Source: Polychytrium aggregatum
Taxonomy: Eukaryota; Chytridiomycota; Chytridiomycetes; Polychytriales
Length of the DNA stretch: 25,149 bases
Assembly: GCF_025602895.1 (NCBI RefSeq)
Contig: NW_026516540.1
Coordinates: 1-25,149 of the forward strand
Direction of reading: 5' to 3'
Part shown: positions 14,794 to 24,464 of the stretch, one piece after another
Layout of the letters: the number at the start of each line of letters is the position of its first letter
Position numbering within the stretch: position 1 is the first letter of the stretch
The notes under the pieces: generated by a model
What the model saw: the letters and a program-made list of their open reading frames with translations, nothing else
Told to the model about the DNA's origin: nothing
Databases searched by the model: none
Translations under genes and position numbers: made by a program

Positions 14794-17700
14794 ATGACCA
14801 GCAAACCCTTTGTCCACCAGCCCCAGGACAGACCGTCCTGGTACATATCGCCCAGCGACATCACCGACCGCTCAGCCAGCCCCATCGGCCGTGGCGGGTT
14901 TGGTGAGGTATTCACTGGCAGCTACTTTGGCACCCAAGTCGCCATCAAGCAACTCCTCGGCGCTCCAAACGACCCCGAGCTCGCCAGCTATCACCATGAG
15001 ATTGGGGTTTGGCAGAATCTCAGCCACCCCCACGTCCTCCCACTCCTCGGAGCCTGCGACAAGGGCGACGCCGGTGAAAAGATCACTCCTTTCATGGTCT
15101 CTCCGTTCATGCCAAACGGCACGCTTCGTGACTATGTGGCCAATAACAACATTTCTCTCGAGGAGAAACTCAGTCTTCTGTACCAGGTTGCGTCGGCCCT
15201 GGCCTATCTGCACGCCAGAAGAATCATCCACGGCGACCTCAAGGCAGCAAACATCCTCTTGGACAAATCCTTCCAGGCCATCGTCACCGACTTTGGCTTG
15301 TCCAGAACCAAGCACACCTCGGCCTCGATGAATCACAATCGAAACGGCGGTTCGACTGGTGGCACTGAGGGATACATGGCTCCCGAGATGCTCGACGACG
15401 AGAATCCGTCTGGCACCACGATCAAGACGGATGTCTATGCCTTCGCCATCACCATGTACGAAGCCCTGACCAACGCTAGTCCAGTTTGGATTTCCGTCGA
15501 TGGTCAAGCATTGAGAAGCCGAGCGATCGAGCGGCTGGTCGAGAAGGGAAAGCGCCCCAAGCGACTCGATGGCATCCCCGGAGATATTTGGTCACTCATC
15601 GAAGCCTGCTGGCATCAAGATCCCGCCATGCGTCCCGCATTCAAGGACATTGTCCTGAGCCTCAGTGACTACAAGGATATCCATCCACAAACTTTGGGAG
15701 CAGCCCGTTCTCCATCGGATTTGGCCCTGTCGACCCGACTCCAGGACTTGAGCGTTTCTCCAGCTCCAACTCCTCACAGCGATAGACCCCAACCAAGCTC
15801 GCAACAGCATACCGCTGACTCTTCCCTCTCGTCGGAGAGCCAAACGTTGGCACAACGACTGGGCAATCTTGGTATCCCAAGGGCAGTAGTCATGAGCATT
15901 CGGCGCGGCGACGCAGAATCTCATCTCACTGCGGCCCGCATGGTCTCTGATGGTAAGGCAGCGAATGACCCTGCCTGGACCACTGCCGCCGAACTGTATC
16001 AGGCTGCTGCTGATTCTGGAAACCTCGAAGCCGCCTTTCAGCTCGGCTGGCTGCACTTTGCTGGCATCGGCATCACCAAGAGTGACACTGAGGCCTTCGC
16101 CTACTGGCAGCTGGTCCACAACCAGTCGTCTGACGCAATCATGAAGCCCATCGCAACATTCATGATGGGTTGGTGTTATTACCTCGGCCGCGGAACACAG
16201 CAAGATGAGCCCCAGGCCAACCAATTCTTTCTCAAGAGCAAAACACCAGAGTTTCCTTTCGGACAGGCTTTCATTCATGGTGATGGCAAGATTGAATTGT
16301 CTTCGCCCATAGCAGCGAAGTTCTTCCGACTCTGCCAATTCGGTGCTGAGGACGATTGGTTCTGCAGACACCTCGTCGCAAGATGCATGCTCGGAGGTTT
16401 TGGAACAAAGAAAGACCAAGAATTGGCTGTTGGAATCCTGCACGAACTGGCCAATCAAGGCTACAGCATCAGTCAGTACGTGCTGGCTGACTGCTACCTG
16501 GAGGGTTTTGGTGTTCCTCAGGACCACATCATGTCCGTCGAATGGTATCGCAGATCGGCAGAAGGCAGTGACGTAAATGCAATTCGAAGCCTTGGACTCC
16601 AATATCTTGAAGGTCAGGGAGTCCCCCAGGACCATGCCAAAGCCATAGTATTGCTCACCAAGGCTGCGAATACGGGACATGTGTTAGGTCAGGTCAACCT
16701 CGGCAGCTGCTACTACAACGGTCAAGGTGTCGCCCAGGACTATGCCAAGGCTGTCGAGTGGTATACGAAAGCAGCCAACCAGGGGAATGCAAATGCTCAG
16801 TTCATGCTTGGAATATGTTACCGTGATGGAAACGGTGCCACTCAAGACCATGTCAAGGCTGTCGAGTGGTTCATCAAGGCCGCCATCCAGGGGAATGCAA
16901 GTGCTCAGAACCAACTTGGTCATTGCTATTTTAGCGGTCAAGGTGTCACCCAGGACTATGCCAGGGCTGTCGAGTGGTTCACCAAGGCCGCCAACCAGGG
17001 TAGTACAAATGCCCAATTCAGCCTCGGTGTCCGCTACTACAAAGGTGACGGTGCCACCCAGAACTATGCGAAAGCTGTCGAGTGGTTCACCAAGGCCGCA
17101 AATCAGGGGAATGCAAGTGCCCAGGACTGGCTCGGCGACTGCTACTACAACGGCAATGGCGTTACCGAAGACCATGCCAAGGCTGTCGAGTGGTATACCA
17201 AGGCCGCCAACCAGGGGAATGCAAATGCTCAATTCGGCCTCGGTATCCGCTACTACAAAGGCGAAGGTGTCACTCAGAACTATGTGAAGGCTGTCGAGTG
17301 GTTCACTAAGGCCGCAAATCAGGGCTATGCTAATGCCCAGGACTGGCTCGGCGACTGCTACTACAACGGCAATGGCGTTACCGAAGACTATGCCAAGGCT
17401 GTCGAGTGGTATACCAAGGCCGCCAACCAGGGGAATGCAAATGCTCAACTCAGCCTCGGTATCCGCTACTGCAAAGGTGAAGGTGTCATCCAGAATTATG
17501 CCAAGGCTGTCGAGTGGTATACGAAAGCAGCCAACCAGGGGAATGCTGGTGCTCAGAACTGGCTCGGTCTCTGCTATGACAACGGTCAAGGTGTCACCCA
17601 GGATTATGGTAAGGCTGCCGAGTGGTACACCAAGGCGGCCAATCAGGGGAATGCAAGTGCCCAGTTCAACCTCGGCGTCTGTTACCGTAATGGTCAAGGC

Positions 17701-18012
17701 GTCACCCAGGACTATGCCAAGGCTGTCGAGTGGTATACGAAAGCCGCCAACCAGGGGAGTACAAATGCCCAATTCAGCCTCGGTGTCTGCTACTACAAAG
17801 GCGAAGGTGCCACCCAAAACTATGCGAAAGCTGTCGAGTGGTTCACCAAGGCCGCAAATCAGGGGAATGCAAGTGCGCAGGACTGGCTCGGCGACTGCTA
17901 CCGTGACGGCAAGGGTGCCACCAAGAACATCGGCACTGCCCGATACTGGTATCAAAAGGCAGCTGCACAGGGCAACACTTTTGCACAAACCAGTCTCGAT
18001 CGACTCGGATAG
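14794..18012 (+). CDS. Gene K': TKL-type protein kinase with SEL1 repeats (1072 aa), right copy
   Basis: The protein is identical to gene K: kinase domain at about 23-290 with GRGGFGEV, VAIK, HGDLKAAN, DFG and APE all present, a Ser/Pro/Gln linker, and about 17 SEL1 repeats of which the last 12 are near-perfect 36-residue units. Four nucleotide differences from K were found, at codons 66 (Tyr), 121 (Ser), 285 (Asp) and 571 (Gly). All are third-position and synonymous. The start ATG is preceded by a pyrimidine-rich leader. A TKL-group Ser/Thr kinase is inferred; its partners and pathway are unknown. Confidence 0.93.
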   Translation: MTSKPFVHQPQDRPSWYISPSDITDRSASPIGRGGFGEVFTGSYFGTQVAIKQLLGAPNDPELASYHHEIGVWQNLSHPHVLPLLGACDKGDAGEKITPFMVSPFMPNGTLRDYVANNNISLEEKLSLLYQVASALAYLHARRIIHGDLKAANILLDKSFQAIVTDFGLSRTKHTSASMNHNRNGGSTGGTEGYMAPEMLDDENPSGTTIKTDVYAFAITMYEALTNASPVWISVDGQALRSRAIERLVEKGKRPKRLDGIPGDIWSLIEACWHQDPAMRPAFKDIVLSLSDYKDIHPQTLGAARSPSDLALSTRLQDLSVSPAPTPHSDRPQPSSQQHTADSSLSSESQTLAQRLGNLGIPRAVVMSIRRGDAESHLTAARMVSDGKAANDPAWTTAAELYQAAADSGNLEAAFQLGWLHFAGIGITKSDTEAFAYWQLVHNQSSDAIMKPIATFMMGWCYYLGRGTQQDEPQANQFFLKSKTPEFPFGQAFIHGDGKIELSSPIAAKFFRLCQFGAEDDWFCRHLVARCMLGGFGTKKDQELAVGILHELANQGYSISQYVLADCYLEGFGVPQDHIMSVEWYRRSAEGSDVNAIRSLGLQYLEGQGVPQDHAKAIVLLTKAANTGHVLGQVNLGSCYYNGQGVAQDYAKAVEWYTKAANQGNANAQFMLGICYRDGNGATQDHVKAVEWFIKAAIQGNASAQNQLGHCYFSGQGVTQDYARAVEWFTKAANQGSTNAQFSLGVRYYKGDGATQNYAKAVEWFTKAANQGNASAQDWLGDCYYNGNGVTEDHAKAVEWYTKAANQGNANAQFGLGIRYYKGEGVTQNYVKAVEWFTKAANQGYANAQDWLGDCYYNGNGVTEDYAKAVEWYTKAANQGNANAQLSLGIRYCKGEGVIQNYAKAVEWYTKAANQGNAGAQNWLGLCYDNGQGVTQDYGKAAEWYTKAANQGNASAQFNLGVCYRNGQGVTQDYAKAVEWYTKAANQGSTNAQFSLGVCYYKGEGATQNYAKAVEWFTKAANQGNASAQDWLGDCYRDGKGATKNIGTARYWYQKAAAQGNTFAQTSLDRLG
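16678..17985 (+). repeat. 108-bp tandem SEL1-coding repeat, right copy
   Basis: Twelve units, identical in translation to the left array and with the same alternating 216-bp sub-structure. Equal copy number in both arms implies recent duplication or ongoing homogenisation, since such arrays usually change length readily. Confidence 0.9.
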
Positions 18013-18665
18013 ACCCTGTATTTTCCATTTTCCATCAGCTCGAGTCTGTTGAGATTTCCCAGTGAATACCGATCTCCTCGTGGCAGTCATGAGGCGTCTT
18101 CCCACACTCGGGATCGGTTTGGATATCTGCTGTTTATGATAGTTGTATGGATTTAAGACAGCCAGCCATCAGTTCCGTATTTTGCCCAGCAGTGGGTGAA
18201 CAAGCATGCCCATGCACCCCTGTTGTGGCTCTCGTCAACTCTTCAGTTCATACGGCGAGCCATTCGGGGGGGGGCGTACTGCTTTTGAGAGGGTGTAGAG
18301 GGACAAGCATGTCTCCAGGTCCCGCTCGGGGATTCGTTCGGCTGGGTCATGGGAAGCCAAAGTACGGGACATTCTCAAAATATCTGATTGCGGATTTTGT
18401 CGTTGTCGGATCATTCGATGTCTCCACGGGTCCGTCAGCGTAAGGTTGTGATGGGACACCACGGGCTTGTGGAGTGAAGGTATTGAATATAAAACATAAC
18501 ATCACTCAGCGATCGTTGCTTCATTGGAACCACGCTCTAAAACACTGTTTGACGTCTCCGTGACTGGGATGGGTGTTGACATCCTGGTTACTTGACTGTT
18601 CTGATTACCTCTGCATTGTTGCAGCTTTTTTGTTTGGATATGATGCACTCATGTGAAATCGGGGA
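18013..18665. other. Intergenic between K' and A' 3' ends
   Basis: Mirror of 6502-7154, including the nine-base G run at 18266-18274. No gene seen. Confidence 0.6.
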
Positions 18666-20156
18666 TCAATGCCACTCGCCGAGCTCCTTGAGTCTCTCGA
18701 TGGCGTTTTTGTGTCCCTGGTCGGCGGACTTGTGGTACCAGAGGACGGCAGTGTCGATGTCTTCAGGTACCCCTTCGCCATGTTTGTAGCATCTACCGAT
18801 AGAATCTTGTCCGTATCGATTTCCCTGCTCGGCCGATCTGCGATACCACTCGAATGCTTTGGCAAAGTCCTTGGTTACTCCGTATCCCCAGTAGTAGCAT
18901 ACACCAGTCATCCACTGCCCGTACGAATTGCCTTGGTCGGCCGATTTGCTGTACCACTCGAATGCCGTAATTCGGTCCTCCAATACTCCCAGGCCCCAGT
19001 GGAGGTATTTTCCGATCCGCAACTGGCTGTCGCTGTGGCCGTCGTTGGCGAGCTGCTCAAAGACACAAGCTGCCTTCATCCGGTCCTGGGTAGTGCCGAA
19101 ACCATGGTGCAGACACAGAGCCATGAAGTGCTTGCAGAGCCAGTCACGATCTGATCCCAACTGGCAAAACTGGAAGAGCTTGCGGGCAACGGGCGAGGTG
19201 GAGTTGGCATCACCGTATGCAGCCAGACTCTCGGACTCTCCGAGCTTGAAACGGTCCGACTTGTTCTCTCGGATGATCCTGACACCCCTTGGCTCGTCGC
19301 GTACGGTTCCTCGGCCAAGGTAGTGCATCCATCCGACCATGTGAGTTGCGATGGGTTTGATGATCGGATCGGTGGACTGGGTGCTGACTTCCTGCCAGTG
19401 GTTGAGCGCATTAACTTCGCTCTGTTCGACATCATGGCCGATGAACGAGAGCCACCCTTGGAGGAACACGATATGGTGCCGGCCGTCTTCACTGCCTTGG
19501 TCGGCAGCCTTTGAGTACCACTCGATGGCTGTGTTATACTCTTGATCGACACCTTCACCATTCTCATAGCATCCACCGAGGGCAATTTGAGCCTGAGATA
19601 TTCCGTGATCTGCAAGTCTGCGATACAGTTCCACGGCCTTGGTGAAGTCTTGTTTGACGCCGCGACCGTTGAGATAGCATTCTGCAAGATGGAACTGGGC
19701 CATGGAATGGCTTGCCTTGGCTGCCCGCTTCAGATGGTGGAAGATTTGCTGATGCTTGGCATTCTCTTCAAGCTCATCGTCATCGTCTGCTTCTGTGTCG
19801 TTCTCAGATTGCAACACCCGAGCAAGGAGATACGAGACCGGTGCGTTTCCTTGGTCTGCTTGAGCAACGAGCCAGGATCGGTCGGCTGCAGCCTGATCCT
19901 CGAAGTGTAGCGAGAGGGCGATCTGGTCGCTCGGTGTGAGACCGATTCGCAGGTGTCCTTCCAGATTGAGTAGCTCCATGCTCTGACACCAGCGGTGGAA
20001 GCGAGGCATCTTGGAGCTCAGGAGGGGTCGGGCTCGTTTGCATACTCTGAGCAGGATCTTGATGGTGTTGTGGTCGAGGGCAAGCTGGAAACCGTCGTTG
20101 CAGCATATGATGGTGAATCTATCTGGGTAGTGTTCATCGATGGCCGGGTGAGCCAT
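18666..20156 (-). CDS. Gene A': SEL1-repeat protein (496 aa), right copy
   Basis: This has the same architecture as gene A: unassigned N-terminal 100 residues, acidic stretch, then about seven SEL1-like repeats. ATG is at 20154-20156. It differs from A mainly within residues 191-247, where A' reads ALGGCYENGEGVDQEYNTA in place of ALGQCYESGEGVDQSFTTA, with further changes at 221-230 and 247. SEL1 consensus positions are preserved in both, so both should fold. The differences fall in one repeat and its linker to the next, the surface expected to set partner specificity; that last point is inference. Confidence 0.85.
   Translation of the reverse strand: MAHPAIDEHYPDRFTIICCNDGFQLALDHNTIKILLRVCKRARPLLSSKMPRFHRWCQSMELLNLEGHLRIGLTPSDQIALSLHFEDQAAADRSWLVAQADQGNAPVSYLLARVLQSENDTEADDDDELEENAKHQQIFHHLKRAAKASHSMAQFHLAECYLNGRGVKQDFTKAVELYRRLADHGISQAQIALGGCYENGEGVDQEYNTAIEWYSKAADQGSEDGRHHIVFLQGWLSFIGHDVEQSEVNALNHWQEVSTQSTDPIIKPIATHMVGWMHYLGRGTVRDEPRGVRIIRENKSDRFKLGESESLAAYGDANSTSPVARKLFQFCQLGSDRDWLCKHFMALCLHHGFGTTQDRMKAACVFEQLANDGHSDSQLRIGKYLHWGLGVLEDRITAFEWYSKSADQGNSYGQWMTGVCYYWGYGVTKDFAKAFEWYRRSAEQGNRYGQDSIGRCYKHGEGVPEDIDTAVLWYHKSADQGHKNAIERLKELGEWH
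19416..19586 (-). other. Divergent tract inside gene A' (arm-specific)
   Basis: Counterpart of 5581-5751. On the minus strand it begins attgccctcggt, as gene C does, and then mixes C-like and private substitutions. Same length as the left tract. Confidence 0.85.
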
Positions 20157-20261
20157 GTTGGCTGAATGATGCAACAGACTAGGATGTGAGGAGAGTGCAG
20201 TGATGATGTCCAGGCGAGATGGGTGGAATGGAATGAGAGTGGCACAGTCACGAAACCAGGA
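20157..20261 (-). promoter_or_regulatory. 5' flank of gene A'
   Basis: Mirror of 4906-5010. It matches the flank of gene C' apart from the 13-bp insertion present there. Confidence 0.55.
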
Positions 20262-21786
20262 TCGCATTGGATCCATGGATCGAGTGCCAGTCAACCAATG
20301 CTTGTCACCCGCATTCCCACACATCCAGCATCTGTCATTACCACCAGCGTTAGATATCGATTGGTTTGGCGGCAACTCACACTCAGACATGCAACGCCGT
20401 CCTCCATCGACAACTGTCATGATGATCACCATCAGGGCCCACAGATCCAATGCCGAGACAGAGATGGGGTTGGGAATCGAGACAGCGACACAGAGGAGAT
20501 ACACAGATCTTCCGATGTGCCCAACTGGACTCAGCTGGTCTGGACGTGGTGAGTAGTGAGCGAGTGGTGAGTGAGTGGTTGTCGATGGACGACATCATTG
20601 CCTTGATGTGCGAACCAAGCACAAATACAATGCACACAGCCGCATGTCAGCTTTGGGGAAGCTACTGCCCGAATGATCCACAAAGTACTCTGCCCATATC
20701 ATATGCATGATCACACCGAGTCCGTATGCTCACCCACAATCAAGACTGCATCAAAACCCGTCGCGCAACCTCCAGAGAAGAACATCAAGGTGTGCTTGTG
20801 TTGGCAGGGAAATACGGATGGCAGGGAAATACTGATGGTAGAGAAACACTGATGGCAGGGAAACCTGATGGCATGGAAATGTGAATGGCCAAAGAGTTCC
20901 GGTGCCTCGAGGCCATCAGACAAGACTCTAACGAGGACCATCAAGACGCTCATCCGACCTACGATGGAGAATGGACTGATCCTCGAGATCCTCAGCAAGC
21001 GGCAGGCGGTAGCACTGTGGGTCGAGCGAGGATCAAAAGTGGAGAGGTGCTACTGCAGCATGATAGCGAGTTGAGTACAGGCACCGCTCTGACCATCCAT
21101 AGGGAATGTACAGACCCTGCAAGCAGTGCACCAAGGTCGAGGAGATCTTTGCATCGCTGAGCCTCGACCACTCCCCGAGCTGTGTTGATGGGGATGATTG
21201 AATGCAACAGGTGAATGTTTCGTCGAAGATCCGAAACTCGGATATCCCGGCTGGAACAAGAGCAATCACGAAAGCGTCGGGACAGTCGACAAGCTGCTCG
21301 ACCTGACGACTGCGACTGGCTGCTGCGATCGGTTACAACGAACGACGTGAGATGCAGATATCCGATCGACAACACCGAATGTCAAAACATTGTTGAGGAC
21401 ACTTGGAAGAGTGTTCGGGTTACTCGTCATCATCAATGGTGGACGGAAACGTCCGAGACGACAGGAGCAGAGTCAAGCCGAGCACGATGGAAAGCGACAA
21501 GCTTGTACTTGTGTGGCTGATTGACATTTATCATACCTTCACGACTGTGATTTGCAAGCACAGACGAGGTATAGATGTCCCTCAGCTTGAATAGAGAAAA
21601 TTACAAGCAAGCTAAAATAAAACTATCCCCCCCCCCAGTTCGAGGTTCGGTGCCACGCCCCATTCCCCATGCCAGTCATAATCAATAGCCGAAAAATCAC
21701 ACGTCCCGGGCGGGCTCTCAAAAGTCAACAGGAGGCCATGACCTGAGCCACGGAACAGCAGATGTCCAAAAACAAGAGCAAAATAA
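20262..21786. other. Intergenic stretch, no supported gene (right copy)
   Basis: Mirror of about 3364-4905. It has one TCTCGAGGA unit at 20980-20988 where the left arm has three, the 17-bp minisatellite at 20802-20872, and a ten-C run near 21627-21636. No gene is supported on either strand. Confidence 0.55.
20802..20872. repeat. 17-bp minisatellite, right copy
   Basis: Reverse complement of 4295-4365, with the same four-plus units. Confidence 0.85.
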
Positions 21787-21859
21787 CGACCACACCAGGG
21801 GTCGAACCTGGAATCTCTTGATTCGTAGTCAAGCGCCTTATCCATTTGGCCATGCGGCC
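21787..21859 (-). tRNA. tRNA-Arg (ACG), right copy
   Basis: Identical in sequence to 3291-3363, with intact acceptor, D, anticodon (ACG) and T arms. A pol III T-run follows on the minus strand. Confidence 0.96.
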
Positions 21860-22587
21860 GATTTCTTGGAAAGGTCGAAAAAAATTGAGATCATAATGGC
21901 AAATTTATCAACCTCAACCGCCATGCCGCTCCATCACCGCCGCATCATACTGCCCAGCGCTAATCTCCACCCTCGACATTTGAATTGCTGTTTATATATA
22001 TATTGTAATTCTATTCGTGCCACGCTGCGAAACACAATGGCGGCACCTGGTCGTCAAAATGGAGTATTTACTTGGCCTAGCGCCGAGTCATCCAGGGATA
22101 GCGGTTCCAAGGAGCCTCATATGGTCCGGCTGTTCCATGCTCCAATATTTGCGCCGCAAGTTGTGAGCGAGTCAGATCATGCCGATAAATTTCCCAGCAA
22201 CCACAGCCGGATTTATCCGTAGCTCTGCCGAGCAAATCATGCGCGCTGAAAGTGTGAGACAAGCTTTACCGTCATCGCTTGTTCCAAAAGAATCTATTTG
22301 AACGCCGTATTCGTGTTGGAGGAGTGGTCATTCTCGTTCATAGGACTATTGAAACACGCTGACAAGCCCAATCAGGTGACGATATCAACAGGCCCTCCGT
22401 ATTGCCTCGGGCAGTATCGATGGGTACGACGGCCGAGCGACATCACAGCCTTCCAAATAAAAGAAATAATGCGCACGGACGAGTGAGGAACAGGTGTGAT
22501 GGAGGACACACACTTAAATGTTGGTATGACATGACAAGACCGACAATCGGAATCAGAGTCAGAATCACAATACGGCGAGACAAAAAG
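21860..22587. other. Inter-tRNA spacer, right copy
   Basis: Mirror of 2563-3290. No gene supported. Confidence 0.6.
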
Positions 22588-22658
22588 TGCATGGTCCGGG
22601 AATCGAACCCGGGTCTGCCGCGTGGCAGGCGGCAATTCTACCACTGGACCAACCATGC
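22588..22658 (-). tRNA. tRNA-Gly (GCC), right copy
   Basis: Identical to 2492-2562, intact, with the T-run terminator on the minus strand (aaaaa at 22582-22586 on the plus strand). Confidence 0.96.
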
Positions 22659-22776
22659 TTGAATGATAAGGTTATTCCAATATGCTATATGAATACAGTA
22701 ATGCTTGACGCCGCAAACGCAGCCACCAGCTATTCTTTCGACACCACAACCACTGCCATCAGCATTTCATTCGACA

Positions 22777-22926
22777 CCGCAACCACTGAAACCACGGCAA
22801 CCACTGCTACCACTGCTACCACTGCTACCACTGCTACCACTGCTACCACGGCAATCATTGCAACCACTGCAACCACTGCAACCACTGCTACCATTGCTAC
22901 CATTGCAACCACTGCAACCACTGCTA
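22777..22926. repeat. 9-bp minisatellite near tRNA-Gly, right copy
   Basis: Mirror of 2224-2373, with the same unit order and number as far as I can read. Confidence 0.9.
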
Positions 22927-24189
22927 TCCACCAAAGGCCGAAATTTGCGGCATGTTGCCCAATTCAACATGGTCACAGTGCCAGATGGGTAGCGATCGTT
23001 TCAACTTATGGCTCTGGATCCATTTATTCTTCGCATGATAATAATGCATCCCTGTCAACGCTGGCCTCCAAAAACCGAACTTTGGATAATATAAGGGATT
23101 TGCTCTCGACATTCGCGTCTGTATATCAACGACTCACTTGCCTCTGAGTCACTGGTGTTGGCTTTTGGAGGCTCCAAATGTGATATCTTATTGTCTTCAC
23201 CACGGTTGCCATTTCGAAAGATCCGTTTGCAAAGGAGCGACCATGTCAAGTATCTCATGTCCAGTCAAGTACTACAAGACCTGAGAAATCATATCTTTAG
23301 ATGTGATTTCGGAATTGAATATCCACCGCAGCTCATTCGAGGCGTGGCCGCTATTCGTTTGAGGTGTCTCTGTTCAAAGTTATCCCTCAAACAAAGCACC
23401 ATACGGTCAACAAGATATCGGGACATTGCGGGAGATCTGTTAGGGAAGATTAGGGAGAAACAGCAAGCCTGTATACGTGAAGAGATATATTATGATGAAG
23501 GAACAAGAATATCCTCGAACAAGGAGTAATACTGGTTTGGGGTGAGCATGGGCTTTATAGGAAGATATCCTGTCGTGGCGCGCGCGGTTCAGGGCGCGCC
23601 GGATATGTTCCCGCCAACGTTGGTTCATAACAAGATCGCCCTTGTACGATTGTATGATTGATATGGAGTGCTGACCTGGGTGATCATACGTGCATGGTTG
23701 ATATCGATCGGCTCCATCACATCTCGCGTCTGGGGACAGGTAACGGATGATCAAGCGGATGGCCAAGCGGATGGTCAAGCGGATGGCCAAACGGATGGAC
23801 AAACGAAGTACATGCGATTTTACACTCTGGATGTCCTTTCCCAGATATTGACCATGTATAATCTTCAATCGAAGTTGTACAATTTACTACGTGGCTGAAG
23901 CGGGCGCGGAAATATGTGTCTGTGTAATGCGCAGTATTCTCGTCGGATTTACGGATCAATGTTCAGCTTCGAAAAATGGCAGCTTGTGCCTGCGGCCGAA
24001 GAGTGGTCGCAAAGCTGTGTCGGCTCGGCCGCTCCCTGTGGGCAAGTGGAGAAGGCATCCGTGAGCAGAAATGGGGTGTTTATTTATTCGGTATATACTG
24101 ATGTCGCATTGTAGACAGAGTTGATCACTTGCGCGGGAGAATGGGTTAAAGTACACAGCGCATTTTGGCTTTGAGCGGACAGCAATGAA
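22927..24189. other. Intergenic stretch, no supported gene (right copy)
   Basis: Mirror of 961-2223, including the 12-bp minisatellite at 23742-23805. No gene seen. Confidence 0.6.
23742..23805. repeat. 12-bp minisatellite, right copy
   Basis: Reverse complement of 1345-1408 (unit YCAAGCGGATGG), about five units. Confidence 0.85.
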
Positions 24190-24464
24190 TTGCAGTGGTT
24201 GCCGTAGTTGCCGTAGTTGCCGTAGTTGCCGTAGTTGCCGTAGTTGCCGTAGTTGCCGTAGTTGCCGTGGTTGCCGTGGTTGCCGTGGTTGCCGTGGTAA
24301 CAGTGGTAGCAATGATTGCCGTGGTTGCGGTGTCGAATGAAATGCTGATGGCAGTGGTTGTGGTGTCGAATGAGTGGCTCATGGCTGCGTTTGCGGCGTC
24401 AAGCATTGCTGTATTCATATAGCATATTGGAATAACCTTATCATCCAAGCATGGTTGGTCCAGT
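24190..24464 (+). repeat. Duplicate of the tRNA-Gly 5' flank block, right copy
   Basis: Mirror of 686-960. The 9-bp array at 24190-24309 is followed by the tRNA flank and the truncated tRNA start. Confidence 0.8.
24449..24464 (+). pseudogene. Truncated tRNA-Gly 5' fragment, right copy
   Basis: First 16 bases of tRNA-Gly, then an abrupt change to caataggtgggtc, which starts the outer segment. Confidence 0.75.
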
